Shown: piece after piece, positions 36,121 to 44,561 of the stretch | How positions within the stretch are numbered: the stretch's first letter is position 1 | Layout: every line of letters starts with the position of its first letter | Assembly (NCBI RefSeq): GCF_000009625.1 | Contig: NC_002678.2 | Coordinates: 2,604,001 to 2,668,000, forward strand | DNA: 64,000 nt | DNA from: Mesorhizobium japonicum MAFF 303099 | GTDB lineage: Bacteria > Pseudomonadota > Alphaproteobacteria > Rhizobiales > Rhizobiaceae | Direction: 5' to 3' | Program-made: the position numbers and the translations under genes | Notes under the pieces: generated by a model | Database searches by the model: none | What the model saw: only the letters and a program-made list of their open reading frames with translations | What the model was told of the DNA's origin: nothing

Positions 36121-38340
36121 TTACTCCGTTGTGCCAGCTTTTTTTCTCCGCCGATTGGTATGCGACTGCGCGACGGCCATTCTTAGCTCGGGTGTGATCT
36201 CCAAAGGCGCATTCTCTGCCTCATGTGGGTTCTGCATCCCCTGGATGTGGACGGTGGGGAATGGGAGTTCGATGCCCTGCTCCTTGAAGGCTTGGCGGAG
36301 GCGTAGGAAGAATCTGCCTTTCATACTGAAGGCGCCTCCCGGTCTGGTTGTGACCTTGACCCTCAATACGATGCCGTACTCGCCGAACTCCTGAACGCCC
36401 TGCATCTTGATCGGTTCGATCACCCAGTGTTTGAATTCTGGATCTTCCGCCAGTTCGAGGCCGATCCGCTTGATCAGCTTGCGCGCGAGTTCGATATCGG
36501 TGTCATAGCCAACGGTGACGTTGAACTTGTCGGTGACCCAGTCGCGGCTCTGGTTCTGGACTGCCCCGAGTTCACCGAAAGGTATCGTGAACAGCGGGCC
36601 ACGATGATGGCGCAGCTTAACCGAGCGCAGCGAAAAGCTCTCCACCGTACCCCTGTAGCTGCCCGATGAAATATATTCCCCGACACGAAAAGCATCGTCG
36701 AGCAGATAAAACACACCTGAGATCACATCCTTGACGATGGTTTGTGCACCAAAACCCACGGCGACGCCGACGACGCCAGCGCCGGCGATCAGCGGGCCGA
36801 TCTGGATTCCAATTGAGGCGAGCATCATCAGCACCGCCATCACGATGATCACCGCGAGCAGAATGTTTTGGATGATCGGCAACAGCGTGTGCAGCCGCGC
36901 CTGATGCGGATCGAGGGTCAGGATGCCCTCCTCGCCGATCACCGCATGCGGTGTGTGGATGCCCAGCTTTCGTTCGATCAAGGCTTTGATGATCGACCAG
37001 CCGAAATCGGCGGCAAGCGCAATGACCACGACATTGATCAAGCCGCTCAATATCAGCATGGTCGTCGTATCGCGGTCCCGCATGGATTGCATGTCCAGAC
37101 CCCAGACACGCGCGAGAAGGTATGCCGCCGCCAGGATCAATATCATTCGGATACCGCGATCGATGACTGCGATCGTCACCGCCGGGATCGTCGGCCGGCC
37201 AACATCTTCCGAACCCGGCCGCAGGACGAAATTAACCCCGCGCTGCGTCAGCACGATTGCCAAGGGCAGGACGAATGCAGCGAAGGTAAACCAGAACCAT
37301 GTATATAAGCCGGCGATGCGTTCCAGGAACAGAACGACGAAATAAGCAGTCAATAGCCATGTCGCTGCCGTGTGACCGTGTCCGTCGTCTCGCCGTGTTC
37401 TTGGCCGACGCCAAATGGCAAGCAGCCACAGAAACAGCATCACGAAATCGGCGCCCAGAGACAGGACCATCATTCCGTCCTGGTCGATACCGAGACCCGG
37501 CAAGAGGTTAAAGGCGGCGGCGAAGAAGGCGAAGACGCCGACAATCCGCGGTAGCCAATAGAACCAATGGTCAGCCGTTTCGTTGGTGATCGGCAAGGCA
37601 CGGACCTCGACGGCGTTCTCGACGTGCATGAAGGAAGGGACGAGCATGGCTGCGAGATACATGCGCACGCCCGCCGTAACGACTGCGGCCATCAGAAATG
37701 TCAGCACAATCTCGCGGATGAGCATTGGCCAGTCGAACAGCATGAACGCGCCGGCGCTGCCCAGTGCGAACGAGACGATCAGCAGGCTGGAATAAAGCGT
37801 GCGGCCGCCGATCTTCTTGGCCCGCCCGATCGGCGTATCCTTCGGCTGCGCGATGATCCAAAGACGAAACGGACGGGTGAGCCTGTAGGTTGCCCAGGTG
37901 AGCGCCACGCCGACAGCGATGAATATCGCGATCAGCACCAATACGCCGACAGGCCCCTTGCTGGACATATCCTCCATGGTCTGTGCCCGAACGCGTGCGA
38001 ACTGGCCTGGCAACAAGGGCAAAGTTCGCACGATTCTTTCGATATGATGCTTGATCCGATCGAGCGTCGAGGATGCCATCATATTCATCTGGCCGGGTGC
38101 GGCCACGGCGTCGGACGATGCGTTGGCCGGCGAAGCTTCCGCACCGGCAGGCGCTGCCGTCGACCCGGCGTCCTGATTTCGCTGTTCGGCCATCCAGGCC
38201 TTCACTGACGGATCGTCGAGAAGCTCGAACAGCTGCTTGACTCTCTCGGGCGGGACGGTCGCCGATGACTGCGCCTGTGCCGGGCCAGCCAACAGGAGGG
38301 CGATCCCAAAGATGAGCGGCCTGGCAATCAGGGCAAACAT
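36121..38340 (-). CDS. Large MscS-family mechanosensitive channel
   Basis: A 739-residue MscS-type protein, much longer than the 286 residues of minimal MscS. MFALIARPLIFGIALLLAGP is a signal peptide ending near AQAQ. A periplasmic region and about eight helices precede the channel core. The pore helix and beta domain are clear: GVVGVAVGFGAQTIVKDVIS, then FRVGEYISSGSYRGTVESFS and FTIPFGELGAVQNQSRDW. It should open under membrane tension on osmotic downshift. Start ATG 38340 is preferred because GGAG sits 9 bases before it and the signal peptide begins there; an upstream ATG at 38412 adds no signal-like sequence. Confidence 0.88.
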   Translation of the reverse strand: MFALIARPLIFGIALLLAGPAQAQSSATVPPERVKQLFELLDDPSVKAWMAEQRNQDAGSTAAPAGAEASPANASSDAVAAPGQMNMMASSTLDRIKHHIERIVRTLPLLPGQFARVRAQTMEDMSSKGPVGVLVLIAIFIAVGVALTWATYRLTRPFRLWIIAQPKDTPIGRAKKIGGRTLYSSLLIVSFALGSAGAFMLFDWPMLIREIVLTFLMAAVVTAGVRMYLAAMLVPSFMHVENAVEVRALPITNETADHWFYWLPRIVGVFAFFAAAFNLLPGLGIDQDGMMVLSLGADFVMLFLWLLAIWRRPRTRRDDGHGHTAATWLLTAYFVVLFLERIAGLYTWFWFTFAAFVLPLAIVLTQRGVNFVLRPGSEDVGRPTIPAVTIAVIDRGIRMILILAAAYLLARVWGLDMQSMRDRDTTTMLILSGLINVVVIALAADFGWSIIKALIERKLGIHTPHAVIGEEGILTLDPHQARLHTLLPIIQNILLAVIIVMAVLMMLASIGIQIGPLIAGAGVVGVAVGFGAQTIVKDVISGVFYLLDDAFRVGEYISSGSYRGTVESFSLRSVKLRHHRGPLFTIPFGELGAVQNQSRDWVTDKFNVTVGYDTDIELARKLIKRIGLELAEDPEFKHWVIEPIKMQGVQEFGEYGIVLRVKVTTRPGGAFSMKGRFFLRLRQAFKEQGIELPFPTVHIQGMQNPHEAENAPLEITPELRMAVAQSHTNRRRKKAGTTE

Positions 38341-38457
38341 CGCAGTCAGATCTCCGGGGCGTCGTGCCGGGGCGACAGAGCCCTGGCACCCTACCTCGCT
38401 GGTCCTAATCAAAAATTGCGCGCAGTACCACCAGAAAGTCGGCCGGCGGCAGACGAG

Positions 38458-38631
38458 TCAGGATTGCGAGGGCCGCGCGCAGCCTCTGCAGGATGCCGCA
38501 TGAGTGGTGCCGAGCACCTCGTCCATGAGGCGGCGGATGGTGAGCGCGCAGCGGCCACACTTGGGGCTGCAGCCGAGACGGCTATAGATCTGGGCGAACG
38601 CCGCTGCTCCGGCAACGGCGTCCTTTTCCAA
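38458..38631 (-). pseudogene. Truncated bacterioferritin-associated ferredoxin (Bfd-like)
   Basis: Reading leftward from a possible TTG at 38631, about 57 codons encode FAQIYSRLGCSPKCGRCALT followed by IRRLMDEVLG. This is the second half of the Bfd [2Fe-2S] fold with its CxxC pair. The first half, which carries the other two cluster Cys (usually CxC near residue 4), is absent: an in-frame stop lies shortly upstream. It cannot hold a normal cluster, so I call it a remnant. Bfd helps release iron from bacterioferritin. Confidence 0.6.
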
Positions 38632-38934
38632 AAGTCGGGCTGATCCGGCGGCTCTTGGTTAAGCCGCGCGCACGGCCTGCTGCTACCTCCGCCTAATAGA
38701 CCACCGGCTCAACCTCACGCCGCCGGCCTTCTTCGGTTCATGCAAGAGCGCGCCAAACCTCCTCGGTTTCGCGATGAGTGGTTTCGCGAAGGACGGTTCA
38801 GTTCGAGCCCCCGGCTGCGCCGGACCTGGCAGAGCGTCAGCGAAACTCCGACTGGTGTGGCGTTTCGACCAAGCGCATAATTGCGCCAAGCCTGCGCAGC
38901 GTTGAGCTTGCGCCGCTAGGACAGGAGGCCAGGC
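38632..38934. other. Intergenic, nothing recognised
   Basis: The 303 bases between the Bfd-like remnant and the epoxide-hydrolase-like gene contain no recognisable gene or RNA. The last 20 bases hold the strong AGGAGG ribosome site of the next gene. Confidence 0.5.
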
Positions 38935-39960
38935 ATGAGCACAGCTGGCGAAAACGTCGACCGTCAGCGCCGCCGGCTGCTCGGCGCGGCCGCTCTTGCC
39001 GCTGCCGGGCGGTTCGGCATTCCCGTCGCGTTCGGCGCGCAGGCGACCGGACAACCGGACGCGTCCTTCGGCCCGCTGAAGCAGGTCGATGCCGGCGTGC
39101 TCAAAATCGAGTATGCCGAGGCGGGCCCGCCCGATGGCCCGCCGGTGGTGCTCTTGCATGGCTGGCCTTACGACATTCACAGCTTCGTCGACGTTGCACC
39201 GATGCTTGCATCGGCAGGGCATCGCGTTCTGGTACCCTATCTGCGCGGCTATGGGGGGACGCTCTTTCGTTCCACCGGGACATTTCGCAACGGCGAGCCC
39301 GCGGCGCTCGCCGTCGATCTCACTGCCTTCATGGATAGTCTCAAGATCAAAACTGCGGTCTTGGCGGGCTTCGACTGGGGCGCCCGGACAGCCGACATCG
39401 TCGCCGCGCTCTGGCCCGAGCGCGCCAAGGCGCTGGTTGCTGTCAGTGGCTACCTGATCGGTAGCCAGGAGGCCGGCAAGATGCCCCTGCCGCCGCAGGC
39501 CGAGTTCGAGTGGTGGTACCAGTTCTACCTCGCGACGGAACGCGGCCGTCTTGGCTACGAGAGAAACCGGCGCGATTTCAACAAGCTGATCTGGCAACTC
39601 GCTTCGCCGAAATGGGCATTCGATGACGCCACCTATGCGCGCAGCGCGGCGGCCTTCGACAACCCTGATCACGTCGACATCGTGGTACACAACTACCGCT
39701 GGCGGCTCGGTCTGGCCGAAGGCGAGGCCGAGTACGCCGAAATGGAGAAACAACTGGCCACCGCCCCGACCATCGGTGTCCCGACCATCACACTGGAGAG
39801 CGACGCCAACGGCGCGCCGCATCCAGCGCCGAGTTCATACGCCAAGATGTTCACTGGCAAGTATGAGCATCGGCAGATCGGGGGAGGTGTCGGGCACAAC
39901 CTCCCTCAGGAGGCGCCGAAGGCCTTCGCCCAGGCCGTTCTTGACGTTGCCGGTTCGTGA
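38935..39960 (+). CDS. Exported alpha/beta hydrolase, epoxide hydrolase-like (probable Tat substrate)
   Basis: A 341-residue alpha/beta-hydrolase. The N-terminus VDRQRRRLLGAAALAAAG has consecutive Arg followed by a hydrophobic run, consistent with Tat export. HGWP (75-78) is the oxyanion motif of epoxide hydrolases and dehalogenases. The nucleophile is Asp147 in AGFDWGARTA and the catalytic His is about 321 (GVGHNLPQEAP). Having Asp rather than Ser as nucleophile supports epoxide hydrolase or dehalogenase chemistry. The AGGAGG site 8 bases before ATG 38935 fixes the start. Confidence 0.85.
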   Translation: MSTAGENVDRQRRRLLGAAALAAAGRFGIPVAFGAQATGQPDASFGPLKQVDAGVLKIEYAEAGPPDGPPVVLLHGWPYDIHSFVDVAPMLASAGHRVLVPYLRGYGGTLFRSTGTFRNGEPAALAVDLTAFMDSLKIKTAVLAGFDWGARTADIVAALWPERAKALVAVSGYLIGSQEAGKMPLPPQAEFEWWYQFYLATERGRLGYERNRRDFNKLIWQLASPKWAFDDATYARSAAAFDNPDHVDIVVHNYRWRLGLAEGEAEYAEMEKQLATAPTIGVPTITLESDANGAPHPAPSSYAKMFTGKYEHRQIGGGVGHNLPQEAPKAFAQAVLDVAGS

Positions 39961-40344
39961 GACCGTCCGGCGAGCCATCGAGATCCAAAACTGCGACCGT
40001 CATATCCCGCCCTATGCACCCCGCACTCGCCGTCGATGCGACGAGGTGTTGTAAAGGTCCATCGCTGAAGCTCGAACCACGACTCAGATCCGCTGTAGGT
40101 AACCGAGCTGCCGCCGGCTGTTCGAGCCCCTGATTTTGGCGCTGGCAAACGGTCGCGCCCGGCGCGATGAAACAATCCTCGCCGTTGCATTTTGTCCAGT
40201 CGCCAGGGCCCGAGCCATTCTCAGCCGCGACCCAGGCGGTCGCGGACATGTTCCGCGTTGGGGCGCGATCCCAAATGGTCGCGGCTTCGCGTTCGACCGC
40301 GCCCCAAATCACCCGTCACCAGGCGATCACCTGGTGGACATGCG
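39961..40344. other. Intergenic, nothing recognised
   Basis: This 384-base gap between two convergent genes has several long open frames on both strands but none with domain sequence, a good ribosome site or a credible start. No hairpin with a T-run was seen. Confidence 0.5.
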
Positions 40345-40725
40345 TCAGCCGATCGCCGCACGAACCGAGAGCGCTGCCCTGGACGATTGCATAACCTCGC
40401 CGACATGGCAGTAGCAGACGATCTCGTGCAGTTGGTGGTCGGTCAGCTCGAAGAAGCGCTTGGCTTCGCCATAACTGTCGTCTTTCAGACCCTCGTCGTG
40501 CAATATGGGGTCCGTGAAGGCAACCGCTATCGGCGAGCCATCGCCTCGCATGACATCGCGTTCCGCCGGCGCACGGTATTCGGTCCCGGCGAGCGCGGTC
40601 AGGAGCCGGCTGGGCTCACGTTCAAGAAGCTCGGCCCAACGTATGAGACGTTGGGTTCGGCTCATTACCGGCTGTGTGTTGACTTCGGCAACTGCATGCA
40701 GCTGGTCTAGTGTTTGGTGTTTCAT
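40345..40725 (-). CDS. Conserved-looking small protein of unknown function
   Basis: A 126-residue soluble protein beginning MKHQTLDQLHAVAEVNTQPV. ATG 40725 is preceded by a perfect AGGAGG at 5 bases spacing, so it is a real gene. RTQRLIRWAELLEREPSRLL looks helical, and SPIAVAFTDPILHDEGLKDD and FFELTDHQLHEIVCYCHVGE are the most conserved-looking parts, with a Cys-x-Cys-His group that might bind metal (inference). Similar small proteins occur in Mesorhizobium and Bradyrhizobium as I recall, without known function. Confidence 0.75.
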   Translation of the reverse strand: MKHQTLDQLHAVAEVNTQPVMSRTQRLIRWAELLEREPSRLLTALAGTEYRAPAERDVMRGDGSPIAVAFTDPILHDEGLKDDSYGEAKRFFELTDHQLHEIVCYCHVGEVMQSSRAALSVRAAIG

Positions 40726-40838
40726 AGCAACCTCCTAGTAATAGGTTGGTTGACCCCAAACGCCCTCTATCGACATCATAGCGCCGAAGCGTCGATCCGT
40801 CATTCTAATTCGATGTCGGGGTAATCGCGCTCCCGGCA

Positions 40839-41165
40839 CTATGCCGATGCAATGGCCCCTTCCTGCCGGCAGTTTTCAACGCTGCCGAGTATCGACAACA
40901 GCGCGAAAAAGGCCAGCGTCTGCTCCTCACAGGTCACCGCCACGACGCAGTTCGACCGTCGACGTCAAGGCCTTTCGGGCCGCCCTCCTCGGGGCTGGCC
41001 CTGCCACGCAGGAAGGTGTCCTCGTCGAGCACGGTCACCGAGCGCGTGGGCATGCGATGCCCGTTCCAGTCACCGCCGCCGGCATAGACACGCACCATCC
41101 GGCTGCCGGCGTCGGCGACGAGGATGTGCCTCATCGCCGGTGAAGCGCACGGCCGGCGTGCTGCA
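40839..41165 (-). pseudogene. Frameshifted remnant of a beta-propeller-like protein
   Basis: Reading leftward, three frames join into one protein-like sequence. First TPAVRFTGDE, then after a shift near 41134 RHILVADAGSRMVRVYAGGG, with DWNGHRMPTRSVTVLDEDTF and GPKGLDVDG. After a second shift near 40940 comes VVAVTCEEQTLAFFALLSIL. The blade-like pattern (ILVADAGSRMVRVY; VVAVTCEEQTLAFF) recalls YncE/NHL-type propellers. At least two frameshifts and the missing N-terminus mark it as dead. No intact gene lies in the 480 bases 40726-41205. Confidence 0.55.
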
Positions 41166-41205
41166 AGACGCCGGCTGGCTTGGTGCCGGCCCCCCGATGG
41201 GAAGC

Positions 41206-41352
41206 TCAGTTCTGCTGGATCGAAATGCCCTTGTCGTCGATCTTGAGTTCGACGCCTTTCGGCTTGGTCTGCTCGCGGTAGACATAGACGCCAAGCGCGA
41301 TGACCACGACGACGAGCGCGCCAATGATGAGATAGAGCGTATTCTGCTTCAT
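41206..41352 (-). CDS. 48-residue single-span membrane protein
   Basis: A very short gene: MKQNTLYLIIGALVVVVIAL opens with a single membrane helix, then GVYVYREQTKPKGVELKIDD and a short tail. AAGGGG lies about 5 bases before ATG 41352. It starts 25 bases after the stop of the GlsB-type gene on the same strand, so they are probably co-transcribed. Nearly identical small proteins are common in rhizobia as I recall. Function unknown. Confidence 0.75.
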   Translation of the reverse strand: MKQNTLYLIIGALVVVVIALGVYVYREQTKPKGVELKIDDKGISIQQN

Positions 41353-41377
41353 GGCGCGCCCCTTGTCGTCTCGAGCC

Positions 41378-41632
41378 TCAGGCTCGTTTCAGCACCTTGA
41401 CCAGCACCAGAAGGATGATGGCGCCGATCGTGGCGTGGATGATGGAAGCAATGACGCCGCCGCCGATGGAGAAACCGATCCGCGGCAACAGCCAGCCGGC
41501 GATGAACGCGCCGACGATGCCGACGATGATGTTGCCGATGAGGCCGAAGCCGAAACCCGAGACGATGAGACCGGCGAGCCAGCCGGCAATGGCACCGATG
41601 ATGATGAAGACGAGAAGGCTTTCGACACCCAT
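41378..41632 (-). CDS. GlsB/YeaQ/YmgE family small membrane protein
   Basis: An 84-residue transglycosylase-associated (GlsB/YeaQ/YmgE) family protein with three membrane helices rich in Gly: FIIIGAIAGWLAGLIVSGFG, then LIGNIIVGIVGAFIAGWLLP and a C-terminal helix. These proteins are stress-induced in several bacteria, with no proven biochemical role. Length is typical. It precedes the 48-residue membrane protein. Confidence 0.88.
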   Translation of the reverse strand: MGVESLLVFIIIGAIAGWLAGLIVSGFGFGLIGNIIVGIVGAFIAGWLLPRIGFSIGGGVIASIIHATIGAIILLVLVKVLKRA

Positions 41633-41742
41633 GGCGATTTTCCTCCGAGCAGAGGGCGAGCGCGGAGCGGAAGGCTCCGAATCGGCCCCGATATCAACGG
41701 CTTCAGGCTATTCGAAAGCAGCTGGCCCCGCCAGCTTGGCGA

Positions 41743-41946
41743 TCATTGATCGTCGTCGTCGCTGGAAGTGGGCCGCCAGCTGGTCGGCTCGACCTTCTTT
41801 TGCGTGTGGCTGTCGGTGTAAACCCACCAGCCGTCATCGCGATATTGCCCGATGGATTCGTTGATGACGCCGTCGCCGTCCTTCCACGTGATGGAGACCT
41901 TGGAGCCGTCGGTCGGCGCGGTTGCGATCGGCTTTCTGTCGGCCAT
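41743..41946 (-). CDS. Small soluble protein of unknown function
   Basis: A 67-residue protein, MADRKPIATAPTDGSKVSIT onward, ending in an acidic tail (SSDDDDQ). The ATAPTDGSKV start resembles small beta-barrel proteins with an 'IETAPKDG' start, such as DUF551. AAAAGGGG lies 6 bases before ATG 41946, favouring it over the upstream ATG at 41988. The GlsB-type gene is 110 bases downstream. Confidence 0.7.
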   Translation of the reverse strand: MADRKPIATAPTDGSKVSITWKDGDGVINESIGQYRDDGWWVYTDSHTQKKVEPTSWRPTSSDDDDQ

Positions 41947-42032
41947 GTCATCCCCTTTTTCCAGCCCACAGAACGCGACGGCTGGCATCTGGTTCCCAAC
42001 CAGCTGTCGGGCGCGGATTGTCGCGAAGGCGG

Positions 42033-42653
42033 TCAGCTGTGAGCGAAGATATCCTCTTCGTCCCAGCCCATCAGGTCAAGCTTGGCCCGCGTCGGCAGGA
42101 AGCGGAAGCAGGCATCGGCCTCCTTGGTCCGCCCCTCGCGCGCCAGCCGCCCGGCCAGCACATCGCGCAGCCGGTGCAGATAGAGCACGTCCGAGGCGGC
42201 ATATTCGAGCTGCTCGGGCGACAGCGTTTCGGCCGCCCAGTCCGACGATTGCTGCGCCTTGGACAGGCCGACACCGAGAAGCTCGAAGCAGATGTCCTTC
42301 AGCCCGTGCCGGTCGGTATAGGTGCGGGTCAGCCGCGAGGCGATCTTGGTGCAGAACACCGGTTCGGGCATCACCCCGAAGGCGTTGTAGAGCACGGCAA
42401 GGTCGAAGCGTCCGAAATGGAACAGCTTCGTCACGCTGCGATTCCTGAGCAGGCTGACGAGGTTCGGCGCCTTCTTCTGGCCGGGTGCGATCTGGATGAC
42501 GTCGGCACTGCCGTCGCCGGGCGATATCTGCACCAAGCACAACCGGTCGCGATGCGGGTTCAGCCCCAGCGTCTCGGTGTCGATGGCGACCGCCCCGACA
42601 TTGTAATGCGAAAGGTCGGGCAGATCATGCTTGTGGAAACGGATGTCGGCCAT
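42033..42653 (-). CDS. Short ribonuclease D-like 3'-5' exonuclease
   Basis: A 206-residue DEDDy exonuclease. AIDTETLGL supplies the first two acidic ligands; FHFGRFDLAVL the third Asp; YAASDVLYLHRLRD the Tyr/Asp of motif III. Full-size RNase D has C-terminal HRDC domains, which are absent; this short form is common in alphaproteobacteria and probably trims structured RNA 3' ends such as tRNA precursors. It lies 78 bases from the M20 peptidase gene on the same strand. Confidence 0.88.
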   Translation of the reverse strand: MADIRFHKHDLPDLSHYNVGAVAIDTETLGLNPHRDRLCLVQISPGDGSADVIQIAPGQKKAPNLVSLLRNRSVTKLFHFGRFDLAVLYNAFGVMPEPVFCTKIASRLTRTYTDRHGLKDICFELLGVGLSKAQQSSDWAAETLSPEQLEYAASDVLYLHRLRDVLAGRLAREGRTKEADACFRFLPTRAKLDLMGWDEEDIFAHS

Positions 42654-42731
42654 TGTCTTCTCCGGTCGCGGCGTTCCCCGTCCTCGCCGCGATCCGGTGA
42701 AAAATCAACAGGAAAACGTCTTTTCCGCCGC

Positions 42732-44117
42732 TCAGCGCGTCAGTGCATCGAGAATCCGCGCCCAGGAGCGCTGGCCCTTGTGGAAGGACGACAGCTCGTA
42801 TTTCTCGTTGGGCGAGTGGATGCGGTCGTCGTCGAGGCCGAAGCCGACCAGCAGGGACTCGATACCGAGATAGGTCTGGAAATCGCCGACAACCGGGATT
42901 GATCCGCCACTGCCGGTCGTGACCGCCTGTTTCTCCCATTCGTCCGACAGCGCGTCCTTGGCCTTGGCCAGGAACGGCGAGTCATAGGAAAGCTGGATTG
43001 CCGGCGAGCCGCCATGCGGGTGGAATTCGACAGAGCAATCGGCTGGGATACGTTCCCGCACGAAGGCCTGGAACGCGGCACGGATTGCCTTCGGATCCTG
43101 CTTGTGGACGAGGCGGAACGACACCTTGGCCGAGGCTTCCGCCGCGATCACCGTCTTGAAGCCCTTGCCGGTGTAGCCGCCGATGATGCCGTTGAACTCG
43201 GCGGTCGGCCGCGCCCAGGTCAGTTCCAACACCGAGCGGCCTTTCTCACCCGAAGGGATCGACAGGCCGACAGGGCCGAGGAAAGTCTCGGCCGTCTCGC
43301 CGAGACTTTCCCAAGATTTCAGCACCTGTGTTGGCGTCTCCTCGACGCCATCATAGAAACCCGGAATGGTGATGTGGCCGTCCTTGTCATGGATGTCGGC
43401 CAGGATTTTCGCGAGAATACGGATCGGGTTGGCGGCGGCACCGCCATAAAGCCCGGAATGCAGATCGCGGCTGGCGGCCTTTACCGTGACCTCCTCGCCG
43501 ACCATCCCGCGCAAGGAAACGCAGATTGAGGGCGTCTCGCGGTCCCACATCCCGGTGTCGCAGACCAGCGCGAAGTCGCCCTTGAGCTCGTCGGCATTGG
43601 CCTTCAGGAACGGTATCAGCGATGGCGAGCCGGATTCCTCCTCGCCTTCGAACAGGATGGTGACGCGGCATGGCAGATTGCCATGCACCTGTTTCCAGGC
43701 GCGGCAAGCCTCGACAAAGGTCATCAGCTGGCCCTTGTCGTCGGCCGAACCGCGCCCGGTGATCACCTTGTGGTCGGGTCCGACCTCCTTGACGGCAGGC
43801 GCGAACGGGTCGTTTTCCCACAATTCGATCGGGTCGACGGGCTGCACGTCGTAATGGCCATAGAACAGCACATGCGGCGAACCGGCCGGCCCCTCGTGAT
43901 GCGCAACCACCATCGGGTGTCCCGGCGTGTCGCGCACGCTGGCGTCGAAGCCGATAAGCTTGAGCTCCGCGACAAGCCATTCCGCCGCCTTGCGGCAGTC
44001 GGCGGCATAGGCCGGATCGGTGGAGATCGACTTGATCCTGAGCAGGCCGAACAGGCGTTCGAGGCTCTGGTCGAAATTCTTGTCGAGGCGGTCGAGGACG
44101 GGGGAAACTGCGGACAT
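42732..44117 (-). CDS. M20 family dipeptidase/metallopeptidase
   Basis: A 461-residue M20-family zinc peptidase. FYGHYDVQPVDP, GRGSADDKGQLM and EGEEESGSPS carry the metal ligands and general base; the dimerisation (lid) domain follows about residue 210 and the fold ends with HSPNEKYELSSFHKG. It probably hydrolyses dipeptides or related amides in the cytoplasm; there is no signal peptide. ATG 44117 is chosen because AAAGG sits 9 bases upstream and the family sequence begins there, although the frame is open to 44285. The sRNA terminator lies 123 bases upstream on the same strand. Confidence 0.88.
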   Translation of the reverse strand: MSAVSPVLDRLDKNFDQSLERLFGLLRIKSISTDPAYAADCRKAAEWLVAELKLIGFDASVRDTPGHPMVVAHHEGPAGSPHVLFYGHYDVQPVDPIELWENDPFAPAVKEVGPDHKVITGRGSADDKGQLMTFVEACRAWKQVHGNLPCRVTILFEGEEESGSPSLIPFLKANADELKGDFALVCDTGMWDRETPSICVSLRGMVGEEVTVKAASRDLHSGLYGGAAANPIRILAKILADIHDKDGHITIPGFYDGVEETPTQVLKSWESLGETAETFLGPVGLSIPSGEKGRSVLELTWARPTAEFNGIIGGYTGKGFKTVIAAEASAKVSFRLVHKQDPKAIRAAFQAFVRERIPADCSVEFHPHGGSPAIQLSYDSPFLAKAKDALSDEWEKQAVTTGSGGSIPVVGDFQTYLGIESLLVGFGLDDDRIHSPNEKYELSSFHKGQRSWARILDALTR

Positions 44118-44239
44118 ATGTGAGACCTTTCGATTCAGTGCCGGAACCGTAAAGGCAGAGCGGGGAAACGAAAAGCCCGAGACGATTGGACCACGGCGCC
44201 AGTCGGCTGCCGTAGGCCAAAAAAGTCCGCTGCGCTGGC

Positions 44240-44279
44240 AAAAAAAAAGACCGCCGTGGTGGAGGGGGAACCACGGCGG
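44240..44279 (-). terminator. Rho-independent terminator of the sRNA
   Basis: A 10-base perfect GC-rich stem (44251-44260 with 44270-44279), a 9-base loop, and a run of A at 44240-44248 on the plus strand, read as U on the minus transcript. It is strong and directional, so it marks the 3' end of a minus-strand RNA that begins in the polA upstream region. Confidence 0.8.
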
Positions 44280-44388
44280 CCTCATACTCGAAACGATGCG
44301 GCAGCCCGGAGAGGGGGGATAGGCTGCCGCAATTGTCCGGGATAGGCGGGGGACGGGCCTTGCTCCGGACTTCGGCGAAAACTGCCGA
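44240..44388 (-). ncRNA. Candidate trans-acting sRNA, AbcR/alpha-r15-like
   Basis: Between the M20 gene and polA the minus strand can form three stem-loops. Hairpin 1 pairs 44365-44370 with 44335-44340 (GUCCGG/CCGGAC). Hairpin 2 is a 9-base stem, 44322-44330 with 44298-44306. Hairpin 3 is a perfect 10-base stem, 44270-44279 with 44251-44260, then eight or nine U. Each loop exposes a C/U-rich run, for example UCCCCCUCC in hairpin 3 and AUCCCCCCUCUCC in hairpin 2, complementary to Shine-Dalgarno sequence. AbcR sRNAs of rhizobia have this design and, as I recall, lie beside polA. A CTTGAA box at 44425-44420 with CAAATA 18 bases on is a weak promoter; the 5' end is a guess. Confidence 0.6.
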
Positions 44389-44432
44389 TGACGTTTATTT
44401 GGGTCTCTGAACGTGGCGATTCAAGGGCACCA

Positions 44433-44452
44433 ACGTTACACTTTTGTAACGT
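44433..44452. promoter_or_regulatory. Palindromic operator-like site upstream of the sRNA
   Basis: A perfect 8-base inverted repeat, ACGTTACA and TGTAACGT, with a 4-base centre (CTTT). It lies just upstream of the proposed CTTGAA box of the sRNA, near -50 relative to the guessed start, a typical activator position. It is also about 110 bases upstream of polA. LysR-type regulators such as VtlR/LsrB control AbcR in relatives; a link here is inference. Confidence 0.45.
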
Positions 44453-44561
44453 GCCCGTGATCGGGCCTGCATACCCCGATCCGTCAGGGTGTTGACGGAA
44501 CCGATACCTGGCAATGTCTTTGGCATGGACCAAGCCACCGCGCCGCGCTATCCCTGCCGGC

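Noticed and set aside
38683..39822. 379-codon antisense frame over the epoxide-hydrolase-like gene
   Set aside because: No domain sequence; the plus-strand gene has a strong ribosome site and full motif set.
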